Shown: piece after piece, positions 28,820 through 39,226 of the stretch
How the letters are laid out: every line of letters begins with the position of its first letter
How positions within the stretch are numbered: the first letter of the stretch is position 1
Assembly: GCA_022822325.1 (NCBI GenBank)
Contig: JAJEBW010000018.1
Span: 248,001-312,000, forward strand
Origin: Gemmatimonadota bacterium
GTDB taxonomy: Bacteria > Gemmatimonadota > Gemmatimonadetes > Longimicrobiales > Gaopeijiaceae
Direction of reading: 5' to 3'
DNA length: 64,000 bases
Notes under the pieces: generated by a model
What the model was told of the DNA's origin: nothing
Seen by the model: only the letters and a program-made list of their open reading frames with translations
Databases searched by the model: none
Made by a program: the position numbers and the translations under genes

Positions 28820-30036
28820 GGGCCTCCTTCGACGGCGCGATCGCCTTCGCGCAGGATCTGATCCGCATCCCATCGTTGCCGGGCGAGGAGGGAGAGCTGG
28901 CGCGGCGGGTGGTCGCCGAGATGGAGGCGCTCGGCTACGACGAGGCCTGGATCGACGATCTGGGCAGCGTGGTCGGGGTCGTCCGGGGAGGCGGCGCCGC
29001 CGCCGTCATGCTGAGCGCGCACCTGGACATGGTGGCCGAGGGGGATCCGGGGGATTGGGAGCACCCGCCCTTCGACGGGACGATCGCCGACGGCTGCCTC
29101 CATGGCCGCGGCGCGATGGACATCAAGGGGCCGCTCGCGATCCAGACCCATGCGGCGGCGGCGCTGCGGGGACGGGCGGCGGGCGACATCGTGGTGGCCC
29201 ACCCGGTCTACGAGGAGCGCGGCGGATGGGGGATGGATCATCTCATGCGGTTGGACGGCGGTCTGCGGCCCGATGCGGTCGTCATCGGGGAATCCACCCA
29301 CGGCGACATCGCGATCGGCCACCGGGGCCGCGCCGAGGTGGAGATCGTCGCGCGGGGGCTGGCCGGACACGCCTCGGCACCGGACCGGGCCCGCAACGCC
29401 CTGGACCTGGTCCCGCCGATCCTGGCCGGGGTTCGCGATCTGGCCGGCCGCCAGGAGACCGACCCCACCCTGGGCCCCTCGTCGGTGGCCGCGACCGGGA
29501 TCGACGCCGTTCCCGCCAGCCTGAATGTGATCGCCGACCGCGCGACCGTCACCCTGGACTGGCGGATTCTGCCCCGGGACACCGAACGCACCCTCCTTGC
29601 GCGACTGCGCGACTGCGTCCGTCCCCACCTGGAGCGATTCGACCGCGAAGAGGGCGGCAGCCGCGGCGCCGAGGTCGAGTTCCGCATGGCCACCCAGCGC
29701 CAGCGCGCCTGGACCGGCCCGGAGGAGGACCGCCGCATCCTGAGCCCCGGATTCCTCATGGACCGGCGCCACCCGATCGTCGTGGCCGCGGCCCGCGCGG
29801 TGGGCCGGAGGAACGGCGGCGGCGCGCCCGCCCGGGTGCGGCCCTGGGTTTTCGCCACCGACGGCGGCTGGACCTGCGGAGTGCGCGGCGTTCCCACGAT
29901 CGGCTTCGCGCCGGGCGAGGAGCGCTACGCCCACACCAACACCGAACGGCTCGATCTGGAGGAGGCGCGCTGGGGCTACGGCCGCTACCTGAAGCTGGTT
30001 CCGGCGGTGCAGGAGGCCGCGAAGGCGAAGGGGTAG
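28816..30036 (+). CDS. M20 family metallopeptidase/deacylase, YgeY-like
   Basis: The 406-residue zinc hydrolase has the metal motifs SAHLDMV and [12 protein letters not shown], the catalytic-base region VYEERGG, the dimerisation domain starting at [20 protein letters not shown] and a C-terminal metal His in YAHTNTE. The overall order matches ArgE/DapE/YgeY-type enzymes. The substrate cannot be told from sequence alone. The start overlaps the hppA stop (ATGA), so co-transcription with the pyrophosphatase is likely. Confidence 0.85.
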
Positions 30037-30192
30037 CCGCGACCCTGCCGGGGCCTCGGGTCCAGGGGCGCAGCCGAACGGAATCGCGCAGGCTCCCCGC
30101 CGCCCACCCGGCCGCCGGTCGTCGCGAAGACGGGGGCCGCGCGCGGGATCGTCGGCCTGTTCCCCCGGATTTCCCTTCGCTCCTGGAGACCC

Positions 30193-31275
30193 TCAGTCCA
30201 TCGGCACGTGCTTCACGATGCGGTCGCCCACGCGGTCGAAGATCTCGTCGAGGCTGGCGCCGGTGATCGTCAGTCCATGGTTCTTGAGTCCGACCACGCA
30301 CCGCGCCGGGTCCTCCGCCTCGCGCACAATGTCGGCAACGGCCTGGCCCAGCTCGCGGGTTCCGCAGGGGTAGTTGAACTCGGTCGAGGGCACCCCGTCC
30401 AGCCAGCCGTGCACATGCATGATCGCCCCCACCGACGGATGCTCGCGGTAGACCATCCAGTGCTCGATCGCATCGACCGAGACCCGGTTCGGCTCCACCC
30501 CCGGCGGGTGGCCGACGACCATTCCATTCCGCTCGGCGTCGTAGCCCTTCACCATCAGGATGTGGCGGCCGATCTCCGCCAGATTCGACTTGTCCACCCC
30601 GCTGGCGCTCATCCAGAACCACTCGTCGTCGTAGCGCGCCGAGATGTTGCCGTAGCTGAGGCCGCCGATTCCATAGAGGCGCTTGATGTGGCGAATGTCG
30701 CGCGGCGAGAGGTGGTCTTCCACCCGGAAGGGCGCCGGCAGGAGATCGAGGCCATTCAGCCGCCTGCCCGCCCGGCGGATCGAAGCGGTGTGTTCGTCCC
30801 CCTCCCAGAGCGCCTCCGGGAGGTCGCCCTCGTAGAAGTTGTCGATGACGAGGGTGGAGTTCGCAAGCGGCCGGATGCGGCTGTAGATCTCCTCGAAGTA
30901 GCGTCCGCGCGGCAACTTGCCCGAGACCTGGTAGTGTCCCTGCTCGGGGGTCAGGAAGTGGACGTCGGGGTCGCCGTTCTCCGAGGGGACCATCCCCACC
31001 ACGAGATTGGCCAGCGAGCGGAGAAGGATCGGGTAGCCCTGCGAGAGAAGGCTGGTGAAGGGTGTGGGAAACTCGGTCACCGAGCAGACGAAGATCGCGC
31101 TGGCGTGCCGCCTCACCGGTTTCGGCCGTCCCAGGGGGAAGAAGTTCAGGATCAGCCTGGCCGCTTCGGCGTCCTCCACGAAACGGTGCCCGTGCGACTC
31201 CATCACCTCGCGCAGTCCCCGGCCGAACCAGCCGAAGTCTCTGTCCGCATGTGTGCCGGTGAAGGTGAAATCCAT
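30193..31275 (-). CDS. Class II aldolase/adducin family protein with extra N-terminal domain
   Basis: The C-terminal half (about 165-360) is a class II aldolase domain, with LSYGNISARYDDEWFWMSASGVDKSNL, the zinc histidines in MHVHGWLDG and LKNHGLTI. The first 160 or so residues (DFGWFGRGLREVMESHGHRF, then RLILNFFPLGRPKP) are not part of the usual 200-residue aldolase fold, and I do not recognise them. Likely substrates are sugar phosphates, but none can be assigned. The gene is monocistronic and divergent from the S6-S18 gene. ATG 31275 was chosen because sequence upstream in frame is low-complexity intergenic DNA. Confidence 0.8.
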   Translation of the reverse strand: MDFTFTGTHADRDFGWFGRGLREVMESHGHRFVEDAEAARLILNFFPLGRPKPVRRHASAIFVCSVTEFPTPFTSLLSQGYPILLRSLANLVVGMVPSENGDPDVHFLTPEQGHYQVSGKLPRGRYFEEIYSRIRPLANSTLVIDNFYEGDLPEALWEGDEHTASIRRAGRRLNGLDLLPAPFRVEDHLSPRDIRHIKRLYGIGGLSYGNISARYDDEWFWMSASGVDKSNLAEIGRHILMVKGYDAERNGMVVGHPPGVEPNRVSVDAIEHWMVYREHPSVGAIMHVHGWLDGVPSTEFNYPCGTRELGQAVADIVREAEDPARCVVGLKNHGLTITGASLDEIFDRVGDRIVKHVPMD

Positions 31276-31475
31276 GATGCGTGCGTTCCCCCGTCGGAGA
31301 GTTGGAGTGGAATGCCGGGTGGAGCGCGAAGGATGCGGTTCCGCTGCGGCGAGGAGTAATGTAAGGTCGGATTCCCGCAACCGTTGGCAAGGTGCTACAT
31401 TTCCCGACCTGAAAAACGCCCGCTCCGCACGGGGAAGCGGAGCCCGTCCACACGGTCCACGGGAGTTCCCGCGCA
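31276..31475. promoter_or_regulatory. Divergent intergenic region between the aldolase and rpsF-rpsR genes
   Basis: A locally AT-richer patch at about 31355-31405 contains TGCTACATT (extended -10-like, 31393-31401), oriented toward the ribosomal protein gene, and taatgtaa on the other side. A -35-like element is poor (TTCCCG at 31372). No second gene is visible in these 200 bp. Confidence 0.35.
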
Positions 31476-32246
31476 ATGAGAGACTACGAAATCGTCCATA
31501 TCCTGGACGCCGCCCTGAGCCAGGAGGCCGTCGACGCCAAGCTGGAGCTCTTCCACGCGGCGCTCGGGGGACGCGTCGCCGCCATCGATCACTGGGGGGT
31601 GCGGCAGCTCGCCTACCCCATCCGCAAGGCCGCAACCGGCTACTACGTCGTGGTCCAGGTCACCGCCGATCCCGCGAGGTTGCCCGAGTTCGAGCGGCTC
31701 GTCAAGCTGGACGAGGAGGCGATGCGCTACCTGATCGTCCTCAACGAGGGACAGCCTGCCTCCGGCGCCTCGGTGCTCGCGGAGCGGTTGCCGCCGGCGA
31801 CGGCGGAGGAAGAGGAGGCCGGGTCCGGCGATTCGGCCGCCGAGGACGGCGCCGGCTCCGAGGACGGTGGGGACGACGGCGGCGAAGACGCGAGCCCGGG
31901 CCGGGGCGGCGAAGGGAAGGAAGGGGAAGCGAAGGAAGGCCGGGCGGCAGGGGATGCGGGCGGCGAGGATGGGGAAGTCTCCGCCTCCGGCCCCCGCACC
32001 GCCTCCTCCGGCCCGCCGGTCTTCACGGGCGCTCGCGGTCGCAGGCGCCGCCACGAGGGCCCTCCGATCGTCCTGCTGAACTACAAGGACGTGGCCACCC
32101 TCTCGCGCTTCCTCACCGAGCAGGGCAAGATCCTGCCGAAGCGCACCACCAAGGTGACCGCCCGCTTTCAGAGGATGCTCGGCACCGCCGTCAAGCGCGC
32201 CCGGCATCTCGCGCTCCTTCCCTACGTCCGCGACTACGGAGGCTGA
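31476..32246 (+). CDS. Fused ribosomal protein S6-S18 (bS6-linker-bS18)
   Basis: One uninterrupted frame of 256 residues encodes two ribosomal proteins. Residues 1-92 are bS6 ([44 protein letters not shown]). Residues 93-195 are a disordered linker rich in Glu, Gly, Asp and Ala, ending in RGRRRR. Residues 196-256 are bS18 ([36 protein letters not shown] and [11 protein letters not shown]). The Cys-containing N-terminal motif of many bS18 proteins is missing. No in-frame ATG, GTG or TTG lies close before the S18 part. The two proteins are neighbours in the 30S platform, and rplI follows as in the usual rpsF-rpsR-rplI order. Confidence 0.92.
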   Translation: MRDYEIVHILDAALSQEAVDAKLELFHAALGGRVAAIDHWGVRQLAYPIRKAATGYYVVVQVTADPARLPEFERLVKLDEEAMRYLIVLNEGQPASGASVLAERLPPATAEEEEAGSGDSAAEDGAGSEDGGDDGGEDASPGRGGEGKEGEAKEGRAAGDAGGEDGEVSASGPRTASSGPPVFTGARGRRRRHEGPPIVLLNYKDVATLSRFLTEQGKILPKRTTKVTARFQRMLGTAVKRARHLALLPYVRDYGG

Positions 32247-32299
32247 CCCTTGGGAACGCGCGACTCGATTTACGCAACACCCGCGACTCGGGAGATCCG

Positions 32300-32755
32300 A
32301 TGAGACTGATATTGCGCCACGCGGTTGCGCACCTGGGCGAGGCCGGGGATCTGGTCAAGGTCAAGCCGGGGTACGCCCGCAACTACCTCTTGCCTCAGAG
32401 GCTCGCCTACCGGGCGACGGAGGCCAATGTGCGGCGGATCGAGGAGGAACGGCGGATCCGCGAGGAGAAGGCCCGGCGCGCCTACCTGGAGGCCAACCGG
32501 AGGGCTTCGCGCCTGGAGGGGCTGACCCTCGAATTCCGGGCCCGGGCCAGCGAGGAGGGCACCCTCTTCGGGTCGGTCAATGTCCGCGACGTCCTGGAGC
32601 GCCTGGAGACGGCCGACTTCGGATTCGAGGTCGACCGCCGCGCGATCGTCCTGGATGATCCGATCAAGACCGTCGGAGAACATGTCGTCCCCATTCGCCT
32701 CCATAGCGGCGTCGAGACCGAGATCCGGGTCGTGGTGGAGGCCGAGACCGACTAG
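32300..32755 (+). CDS. rplI: 50S ribosomal protein L9
   Basis: bL9 binds 23S rRNA at the base of the L1 stalk. The 151-residue protein has the N-terminal domain signature LRHAVAHLGEAGDLVKVKPGYARNYLLPQ, a long connecting helix (about 45-75) and a normal C-terminal domain (GTLFGSVNVRDV through HSGVETEIRVVVE). GGGAG is placed before the ATG at 32300. The 53-bp gap after the S6-S18 gene has two copies of cgcgactcg. Confidence 0.97.
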   Translation: MRLILRHAVAHLGEAGDLVKVKPGYARNYLLPQRLAYRATEANVRRIEEERRIREEKARRAYLEANRRASRLEGLTLEFRARASEEGTLFGSVNVRDVLERLETADFGFEVDRRAIVLDDPIKTVGEHVVPIRLHSGVETEIRVVVEAETD

Positions 32756-32769
32756 GAGCCCGACTCCCC

Positions 32770-33252
32770 TTGAAGGACCAGCCGAAGGAAGCGTCCCCCC
32801 GGGAACGGACCGCGCCCGGGGACGAACCGGCCGCGGCGGCGCCGAAGCCGGACATTCCCCGCGGCGTCCTGCGCGTGGTGGAGTGCGCCCGCGGCCGCAA
32901 GGCGATCGATGTGCGGGTGCTCGATCTGCGCGGCCTCTCCGACGCGGCCGACTTCTTCGTCATCGCGACCGGACGCTCCGACCTCCATGTGCGGGCGATC
33001 GCCGACCATATCCTGGAGGCCACCCGGGCGCCGTCGCTCCGTCCGGAACACATCGAGGGACTCGACGACGGGCGCTGGGTGCTCATCGACTACATCGACC
33101 ATGTCGTCCACATCTTCCATCCGGGACTGCGCGACTTCTACCGCCTGGAGACGCTGTGGGGCGACGCGCCGGTCCATGAGATGGACGATCCCCCGGTGGG
33201 CGAGCTCGAGACGGGCCACGGCGCGGCGGGCGATGGCGCGGGCGGGCCGTGA
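32770..33252 (+). CDS. rsfS: Ribosomal silencing factor RsfS
   Basis: RsfS binds uL14 and blocks subunit joining when nutrients are short. The 160-residue protein has a 30-residue acidic/proline-rich leader and then the DUF143 domain: KAIDVRVLDLRGLSDAADFFVIATGRSDLHVRAIAD and WVLIDYIDHVVHIFHPGLRDFYRLETLWGDAP. The apparent start is TTG 32770. The gene ends overlapping smc by four bases (GTGA). Confidence 0.94.
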   Translation: MKDQPKEASPRERTAPGDEPAAAAPKPDIPRGVLRVVECARGRKAIDVRVLDLRGLSDAADFFVIATGRSDLHVRAIADHILEATRAPSLRPEHIEGLDDGRWVLIDYIDHVVHIFHPGLRDFYRLETLWGDAPVHEMDDPPVGELETGHGAAGDGAGGP

Positions 33253-36200
33253 GGCTCCGGTCGCTCCGCCTTCAGGGATTCAAGTCCTTTCCCGATCCCA
33301 CCCGCATCCGCTTTCACGACGGCGTGACGGCGATCGTGGGCCCGAATGGCTGCGGCAAGTCCAATATCGGCGACGCGATTCGCTGGGTGCTCGGCGAACA
33401 GCGGCCCACCCAGGTGCGCGGCGCGAAGATGGAGGAGGTCATCTTCCAGGGAACGGCCACGCGCAGGCGGATGAACCGGGGATCGGTCGCGATGGTGGTC
33501 TCCAACGAGGACGGCGCCCTGCCGGTTCCCTGGAGCGAGGTCGAGCTCGGACGGGCGGTCTATCGCGACGGCGGCAGCGACTACACCCTGAATCGCTCCT
33601 CCTGCCGGTTGCGCGACGTGGTGGATCTCTGCCGCGACACCGGTCTGGGGGCGAACGCCTACTCGATGATCGAGATCCGGATGATCGACGGGATCCTCTC
33701 CGAGCGCCCCGACGAGCGCAGGCGGCTCTTCGAGGAGGCCGCGGGCGTGGGCAGGTACAAGGAGCGGCGGCGGGCGGCTCTGCGGCGTCTGGAGGACTCG
33801 GAACTGGATTTGCAGCGGATCGAGGATGTGATCGGCGAGGTGCGCGTCAAGGTTCGGTCGCTGGCCCGCCAGAGGGGGAGGGCGCGGCGCTACGCCGGGC
33901 TGCGCGAACGACGGCTGGCGATCGAGGTGGCGCTGGCGCGGTTCGAGCTGGCGGAGATGGACGCCGGTCTGCGCAAGGTGCAGGACGAGCTGCGCAGGGA
34001 CCGGGAGGATGGGGCGGGGAGGGCGGCGGAGCTTGCGACGCGCGAGGCTGCGCTGGAGGCGAACCGGGTGGAGCGCATGGAAGCCGGAAGGGCTCGCGGC
34101 GTCTGCAAGGCCGAGCTCGACGAGGTGGCGGCCGAGCTGGCGAGGAAGGAGACGGCCGTCGCGGTGGCGGTGGAACGGATCGCGAATGGGATGCGGCGGC
34201 TGGAACGGATCGGGGGCGAGCGCAAGACGCTCCGCGAGCTGGAGGCGCGCAAGGAGGACGAGGAACGGGAGCTGGAGGGCCTCCGCGACCGGACCGCCGC
34301 GAAGCTGGCCGCCCTCGCCGACGAAAGGGCCGCGCGCGGGAGAGCCGAGAAGGAAGCCCGGGCCAGGCGGGACGCCGCGAGCGCGGAGTTGCGCGGGATC
34401 GAGAGGGAGCGTCGCGCCGCCGCCCGCCGGATTGCGCGGCTGGAGGGGGACCGGGATGCCGCCCGCCGCCGGGTGAACGAGCTGAAGGAACGAATTGACC
34501 GGCTCTCCGCCGATGCCGAACGCGCAGGGACCGCGCTCCGCGAAATCGAGGACCAGGGGGATCTCTTCGCCGGGCGCGAGACGGCCGCCGCACAGTCCGC
34601 GGACCGGGCCGAATCCGGGCTCCGGGCGGCTCGGGAGCGCCTGGCGGATGCGCGCAAGCGTCTGAGGCGGGCGCGGGCCGACGAGAACGCCGCCGATGCC
34701 CGGGTATCGTCGCTGGCCGCCGAGGTGGCCGGGCTGGACCGGATCGCGCTTGCAGGCGAGGGATTCGGCGCCCTGGTCGAGGCCGTGCGCGCGACCTTCC
34801 CCGGGGCCGTGCGCGGTCTCCTGTCGGATTTCGTGCACGCATCCGGGGACGCCGCCCGCGATCTCGACGGGATCCTGGGCCCCCTCGCGTCGGCTCTGGT
34901 GGTGGGCACGAGCGCCGAGGCCGGGGCGGTCGCCCGCTGGTACCACGAAGACGAGACGCGCGTGGCCCCCCTCCTCCTCCTTCCGCTCGACCGGGCGGGC
35001 CGCGGCGAGGTCGCGCTGCCGGAGGGCGTGGAGCTCGTCGGCGAGGGAGGCCGCTGGGCGGGAGCGCTGCTGCGCGGGGCGGTGCGCGGGGAGGGCGGGG
35101 CGTGGTTGGATGGGCGCGGAGTGGCGCATCTCGTCCCGAAGTCCGGCGGGGAGGGTCATCTTCAGCGGCGCGCGCGCATCCGGGCGCTGGAGGCGGAGCT
35201 CGACGCCGCGCGGGAGCGGTTGCGGTCGCGGCGCCGCGGCCGGATTGAGCTGGAGACCGAGTGCGGGGAGCTCGAGTCCGCGAGGGAGGCCGCGTCGGAG
35301 AGTCTTCTCGCGGCCCGCGACGACGCCCGGGCGGCCTCGGCGAGGGCGGCGTCTCAGCGGGAGTCGAGGGGCCGCCTGGCGCGGCGCCGGGAGGATGCCC
35401 GCAGCCGTCTCGACGGGTACCGGCGCGCCCTGGAGGGGGTCCGGAAGAGGGTGCGCGAGGGGGAGGGCGCGCGCCGCGCGCTGGCGCTCCGGGAGGAGGA
35501 GCTGGTCCGGCGAACCGGGGCGGGGCGGGAGGAGCTGGCGGTGGCGGAGGCCGCGTGGGAGCGGGTCCGCGACGCCGCCTCCGAGGTGACGATCCGCGCC
35601 GCGCGACTGGAGAACCGGGTCGAAGGCGCGAGGGACCGTCTGCGGGAGGCGCGCGCCGCCCGGAGGGGAGCCGGGGATGGACTTGAGGCGCTGGCCGCGG
35701 AAGAGAAGGGACTTCGGTCGGCGGTCGCGGAGGCCGAGAGGGTGCGGGGGGAGGGGGAGGGGGCCCTGCAGGATCTCTTCGGCCGCCGGGACGACGCGAA
35801 GAGGAAGCTGGCCGCCGAGGACCGGCGCCTGACCGAGGCCGAGGAAGCGGTTGCGGCCGGAGAGCGCGAGATCCGGCGGTTGCGGACGCGCGAGCGCGAA
35901 TCCGCCGACCACCGGCATCGGCTGGAGCTTCGCGAACTCGAGATCCGCAACCGCGCCACGAGCCTAGGCGAGCGCCTGGAGGCCGAGTGGGGGAGGCCGG
36001 CCGCATCGCTGGTGCGCGACGCCGAGCCGGTGGAGGGCGACCCCACGGCGCTGCGGGCCGAGCTCGGCGAGATCGTGCCGGCGCTGGACAGGATCGGTCC
36101 CGTCAACATGCTGGCGGTGGAGGAACACGAGGAGGAACGCGCCCGGCTCGACTTCCTGACCGGCCAGCGCGACGATCTCGAGACCGCGCGCGACGATCTG

Positions 36201-36722
36201 CGCCGCGCCATCCGCAACATCAACGCGACCGCATCCGAGCGTTTCACGCGGACCTTTGAGCAGATCCAGGAGCACTTCCGCGCCACCTTCCGGAGACTCT
36301 TCCGCGGGGGCCGGGCCGACCTTCGCCTGGCCAATTCCGACAATCCCCTGGAGTGTCCGATCGAGATCCAGGCTTCGCCCAAGGGCAAGCGCGCCCAACG
36401 CATCGACCAGCTCTCCGGAGGCGAGCGGGCTCTGACCGCACTCGCGCTCCTCTTCGGCATCTACTTGGTCAAGCCAAGTCCGTTCTGCGTGCTCGACGAG
36501 GTGGACGCGCCCCTGGACGATGCCAACATCGGCCGTTTCATCGCCATGCTGGAGTCCTTCAAGTCCGAAACCCAGTTCGTGGTCGTCACCCACAATCCGC
36601 GCACGATCGCCGCCGCCGACTGGATTTACGGAGTGACGATGGAGGAACCGGGGGTGTCGTCGATCGTGGGGGTGCGACTGGATTCGGACGCCCAATCCTC
36701 CGCTGCCGCCGCCGTCTCATGA
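33249..36722 (+). CDS. smc: Chromosome segregation protein SMC
   Basis: SMC is the ATPase of the bacterial condensin. The 1157-residue protein has Walker [10 protein letters not shown] at 31-39 and a long coiled coil. A hinge follows at about residues 490-590 ([27 protein letters not shown]), then a second coiled coil. The signature [15 protein letters not shown] and Walker [18 protein letters not shown] complete it. ScpA and ScpB are not in the window. The GTG start overlaps rsfS; the end overlaps the MBL gene. Confidence 0.97.
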   Translation: MRLRSLRLQGFKSFPDPTRIRFHDGVTAIVGPNGCGKSNIGDAIRWVLGEQRPTQVRGAKMEEVIFQGTATRRRMNRGSVAMVVSNEDGALPVPWSEVELGRAVYRDGGSDYTLNRSSCRLRDVVDLCRDTGLGANAYSMIEIRMIDGILSERPDERRRLFEEAAGVGRYKERRRAALRRLEDSELDLQRIEDVIGEVRVKVRSLARQRGRARRYAGLRERRLAIEVALARFELAEMDAGLRKVQDELRRDREDGAGRAAELATREAALEANRVERMEAGRARGVCKAELDEVAAELARKETAVAVAVERIANGMRRLERIGGERKTLRELEARKEDEERELEGLRDRTAAKLAALADERAARGRAEKEARARRDAASAELRGIERERRAAARRIARLEGDRDAARRRVNELKERIDRLSADAERAGTALREIEDQGDLFAGRETAAAQSADRAESGLRAARERLADARKRLRRARADENAADARVSSLAAEVAGLDRIALAGEGFGALVEAVRATFPGAVRGLLSDFVHASGDAARDLDGILGPLASALVVGTSAEAGAVARWYHEDETRVAPLLLLPLDRAGRGEVALPEGVELVGEGGRWAGALLRGAVRGEGGAWLDGRGVAHLVPKSGGEGHLQRRARIRALEAELDAARERLRSRRRGRIELETECGELESAREAASESLLAARDDARAASARAASQRESRGRLARRREDARSRLDGYRRALEGVRKRVREGEGARRALALREEELVRRTGAGREELAVAEAAWERVRDAASEVTIRAARLENRVEGARDRLREARAARRGAGDGLEALAAEEKGLRSAVAEAERVRGEGEGALQDLFGRRDDAKRKLAAEDRRLTEAEEAVAAGEREIRRLRTRERESADHRHRLELRELEIRNRATSLGERLEAEWGRPAASLVRDAEPVEGDPTALRAELGEIVPALDRIGPVNMLAVEEHEEERARLDFLTGQRDDLETARDDLRRAIRNINATASERFTRTFEQIQEHFRATFRRLFRGGRADLRLANSDNPLECPIEIQASPKGKRAQRIDQLSGGERALTALALLFGIYLVKPSPFCVLDEVDAPLDDANIGRFIAMLESFKSETQFVVVTHNPRTIAAADWIYGVTMEEPGVSSIVGVRLDSDAQSSAAAAVS

Positions 36723-37627
36723 GGATCACCGTGATCGGCTCGGGAACGCTGGCGCCCTCGCCGGACCGGGCCAGCCCCTGCCACCTCGTCGAACACGACG
36801 ACCTCGCGCTGCTCCTGGACGCGGGTCCCGGGGCCGTGCACGGCCTGGCGCGCCGCGGGAAGCCGTGGTGGGCGCTCACCCACGTCGTCTTCAGCCACTA
36901 TCACACCGACCACTTCGCCGACCTTCCCCACCTCCTCTTCGCCCTGCGGCACGCCCCCCCCACCCCCCGCCACCTCCCCCTGCGCATCCTCGGTCCGCCC
37001 GGACTCCGCGATCGCGTCGAGGCCCTCCGCGCCGCGCACGGCGAGTTCATCGTCCGTCCCGGCTTCCCCGTCGCCCTGCACGAGGTCGGCCCGGATCCCG
37101 TTCCGGTCGGCGGCCGCGCGGTCCTGCGCTTCGTCCCCACCCCCCACACCGGCCACTCCCTCGCGGTCCGCCTCGATGCGCGCTGTCCGGCCACCGGCGG
37201 CGTCCTCTCGGCCGGCTACACCGGCGACACCGGCCCCGACCCGGCGCTCGGCGAGTTCTTCGCGGGGGTCGATCTCCTGATCAGCGAGTGCGCCTGGCCC
37301 GATCCCCCTCCCGCCGGGGGTCACCTGACCCCGCGCACCGTGGCCGAGCTGGCGATCCGCGTCCGGCCGCGCAACCTCGCGCTCACGCATCTCTATCCCC
37401 CCCTCGATCCCGCGTCGGCGCCCGCGCTGGTCCGCGCCGCCGGCTACGACGGCAGGGTGCTCTGCCCCCGCGACGGCGAGAGCTTCGTCGTCCGGCCGCT
37501 GGTCCGCGCCGCGCCACCGCCCGCCTCCGCGAACCGGGCGCCTCGCGATTCCTCCCGCCGCATCCCGCCGGCATCCCCCGCCCCCCGGCATCCCCCAACC
37601 GGAGAACCATCCTCGTGCTCATCGTAA
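36719..37627 (+). CDS. Metallo-beta-lactamase fold hydrolase (RNase Z-like)
   Basis: The 302-residue protein has the metal-binding motif [13 protein letters not shown], a second metal His in TPHTGHSLA, the Asp in GYTGDTG and a late LTHLYPP. This order fits the RNase Z/ElaC-like branch of MBL hydrolases, but a tRNA-processing role is not proven. The last 40 residues are Pro/Ala/Arg-rich and look disordered. ATGA overlap with smc; the 3' end overlaps aroF by 13 bases. Confidence 0.82.
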   Translation: MRITVIGSGTLAPSPDRASPCHLVEHDDLALLLDAGPGAVHGLARRGKPWWALTHVVFSHYHTDHFADLPHLLFALRHAPPTPRHLPLRILGPPGLRDRVEALRAAHGEFIVRPGFPVALHEVGPDPVPVGGRAVLRFVPTPHTGHSLAVRLDARCPATGGVLSAGYTGDTGPDPALGEFFAGVDLLISECAWPDPPPAGGHLTPRTVAELAIRVRPRNLALTHLYPPLDPASAPALVRAAGYDGRVLCPRDGESFVVRPLVRAAPPPASANRAPRDSSRRIPPASPAPRHPPTGEPSSCSS

Positions 37628-38670
37628 TGGACCATCGCGCCACCCCCGACCAGATTCAGCGCGTCGTCGACGCCATCCGCGACATGGGATACGGCGCCAA
37701 GCCCATGCCCGGCCGCCAGCGCACCGCGATCGGCCTCGTCGGCAACGACGGCCGGGTCGAGTCGGCGCGGCTCTCGGGGCTGCCCGGCGTCCGCGAACTC
37801 ATCAAGGTCAGCAAGCCCTACAAGCAGGTGTCGCGCGAGTGGCGCGAAGAGAACACCATGGTCGATCTCGGCAATGGGGTCGCGCTGGGGGGAAGCGAGG
37901 TCGCGATCATCGCGGGTCCCTGCGCGGTCGAGAGCCGCAGCCAGATCCTCGAGATCGCCGCGCGGGTTCGGGCGGCCGGGGCGAGCGCGCTCCGCGGGGG
38001 GGCCTTCAAGCCGCGGACTTCCCCCTATTCCTTCCAGGGACTGGGACCGAAGGGACTGGAGCTCCTGGCCGAGGCCCGCGCCGAAACCGGTCTGGCGGTC
38101 GTGACCGAGGCGGTGGAACCGGAGGGAGTGGGACTCGTGGCCGAATACGCCGACGTGATCCAGATCGGGGCCCGCAACATGCAGAACTACCCGCTCCTCA
38201 AGCGCGCGGGCCGTTCGGGGAGGGCGGTTCTGCTGAAGCGGGGAATGTCGGCGACGATCACCGAGATGCTCCTGGCCGCCGAGTACCTCCTGAGCGAGGG
38301 GAATCCCAATGTGATCCTCTGCGAGCGCGGGGTGCGCAGCTTCGATCCGCAGACCCGCAATCTCTTCGACCTGACCGCCATTCCGGTGACGCAGTCGCTC
38401 ACCCACCTTCCGGTGATCGCCGATCCCAGCCATGGAACCGGGGTGCGCAGCAAGGTCACGCCGATGGCGCGGGCGGCGGTGGCGGCGGGCGCCGACGGAC
38501 TGATCGTCGAGGTGCATCCCGATCCGCCCACGGCGATGTCCGATGGGGCGCAGAGCCTGTATCCCGGCCAGTTCGAGCAGCTTGTGCGGCAGTGCGAACC
38601 GATCCTCGGGGCGATCGATCGTTCCCTGGCGCGCGTTGCGGAGGCCGCGCCGGCGCCGGCCGGGGGGTGA
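37615..38670 (+). CDS. aroF: 3-deoxy-7-phosphoheptulonate synthase (DAHP synthase, type I-beta)
   Basis: The enzyme condenses PEP and erythrose 4-phosphate at the start of the shikimate pathway. The 351-residue protein has an N-terminal ferredoxin-like regulatory domain ([21 protein letters not shown]). The KDO8P-type barrel follows, with [45 protein letters not shown] and [10 protein letters not shown]. The GTG start at 37615 matches the common M-IVM beginning; ATG 37627 is the alternative. It overlaps the MBL gene by 13 bases. Confidence 0.95.
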   Translation: MLIVMDHRATPDQIQRVVDAIRDMGYGAKPMPGRQRTAIGLVGNDGRVESARLSGLPGVRELIKVSKPYKQVSREWREENTMVDLGNGVALGGSEVAIIAGPCAVESRSQILEIAARVRAAGASALRGGAFKPRTSPYSFQGLGPKGLELLAEARAETGLAVVTEAVEPEGVGLVAEYADVIQIGARNMQNYPLLKRAGRSGRAVLLKRGMSATITEMLLAAEYLLSEGNPNVILCERGVRSFDPQTRNLFDLTAIPVTQSLTHLPVIADPSHGTGVRSKVTPMARAAVAAGADGLIVEVHPDPPTAMSDGAQSLYPGQFEQLVRQCEPILGAIDRSLARVAEAAPAPAGG

Positions 38671-38704
38671 GGGGGCGGAGCGGACGGGCGGGGCCCGGAG
38701 ACGG

Positions 38705-39064
38705 ATGAAGCGTCACGATCTCGGCCGGAGAGGCGAGGCGCTGGCCGCGGCGCACCTCGAGGCGCGGGGCTGGGAGGTGATCGACCGCAACTACCGCGCG
38801 GGGCCGTTGGAGATCGATCTGGTGGCCCGCAGGGACGACGTGGTGGCCTTCGTGGAGGTGAAGACGCGTTCGACCGCGACCGGAGGCGGACCGCTGGATC
38901 CGATTCGGCGGGGGAAGCGGCGGGGGGTGGCGGGGGCGGCGCGGCGCTGGATCTACGAGAAGGGACGGCCCGGAACCATCTACCGCTTCGACGCCATCGG
39001 AGTGCGGGTGCGCGGCGGCGAAGCCGAAATCGAGCACATCCCCGATGCGTGGCGCCCCGGTTGA
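38705..39064 (+). CDS. yraN: UPF0102/YraN endonuclease-like protein
   Basis: The 119-residue protein has the YraN signature GRRGEALAAAHLEARGWEVIDRNYRAG. It also has the nuclease-like core EIDLVARRDDVVAFVEVKTR, which carries the expected D and ExK. The exact function in bacteria is not settled. The start at 38705 follows aroF after 34 bases. The stop codon TGA lies within the -35 element (TTGACC) of the SRP RNA promoter. Confidence 0.9.
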   Translation: MKRHDLGRRGEALAAAHLEARGWEVIDRNYRAGPLEIDLVARRDDVVAFVEVKTRSTATGGGPLDPIRRGKRRGVAGAARRWIYEKGRPGTIYRFDAIGVRVRGGEAEIEHIPDAWRPG

Positions 39065-39090
39065 CCTGCCCTCCCCGCTTCCGGTAGCTT
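39061..39090 (+). promoter_or_regulatory. Promoter of the SRP RNA gene
   Basis: TTGACC at 39061-39066 and TAGCTT at 39085-39090 are separated by 18 bp. The 5' end of the RNA helix begins seven bases after the -10 element, as expected for a transcription start. The -35 element overlaps the yraN stop codon. Confidence 0.8.
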
Positions 39091-39096
39091 TGCCCC

Positions 39097-39199
39097 CGTG
39101 CCCCAGGTCCGCGGGTCGCGAGCCCGCCGAACCCCGTCAGGACCCCGCAGGTAGCAGCGGTACGTGTGGCGAACGTCGTCGCGGAGCGCCTGGGGCACG
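39097..39199 (+). ncRNA. ffs: Small signal recognition particle RNA (4.5S type)
   Basis: The ends pair as CGTGCCCCAGG with CCTGGGGCACG, giving a hairpin of about 103 nt. The tip carries the conserved Ffh-binding domain: CCGTCAGGACCCCGCAGGTAGCAGCGG, with the GTCAGG and AGCAG internal-loop strands. It has no Alu domain, so it is the short form. It lies directly upstream of dnaX, as in many bacteria. It is absent from the ORF track, and the dnaX ORF drawn from 39164 starts inside it. Confidence 0.9.
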
Positions 39200-39226
39200 C
39201 CCCGCCCCCCCTCAAAGCCCGTCGCC

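Noticed and set aside
31770-31790. GTG and TTG codons in the S6-S18 linker as a separate rpsR start
   Set aside because: These codons lie before the acidic linker, about 90 residues ahead of the S18 domain, with no ribosome binding site. A stop between the domains is absent, so fusion is the simpler reading.
33138-35918. 926-residue minus-strand ORF opposite smc
   Set aside because: It is a shadow of the smc frame with no recognisable domain. The same holds for the long antisense ORFs at 440-2623, 17550-19721, 22029-23657, 26705-28873, 47258-49312 and 56196-58352.
39164-39226. Upstream start of the dnaX ORF
   Set aside because: It lies inside the SRP RNA helix. The family similarity begins at LALARKYRP, so TTG 39227 is preferred.
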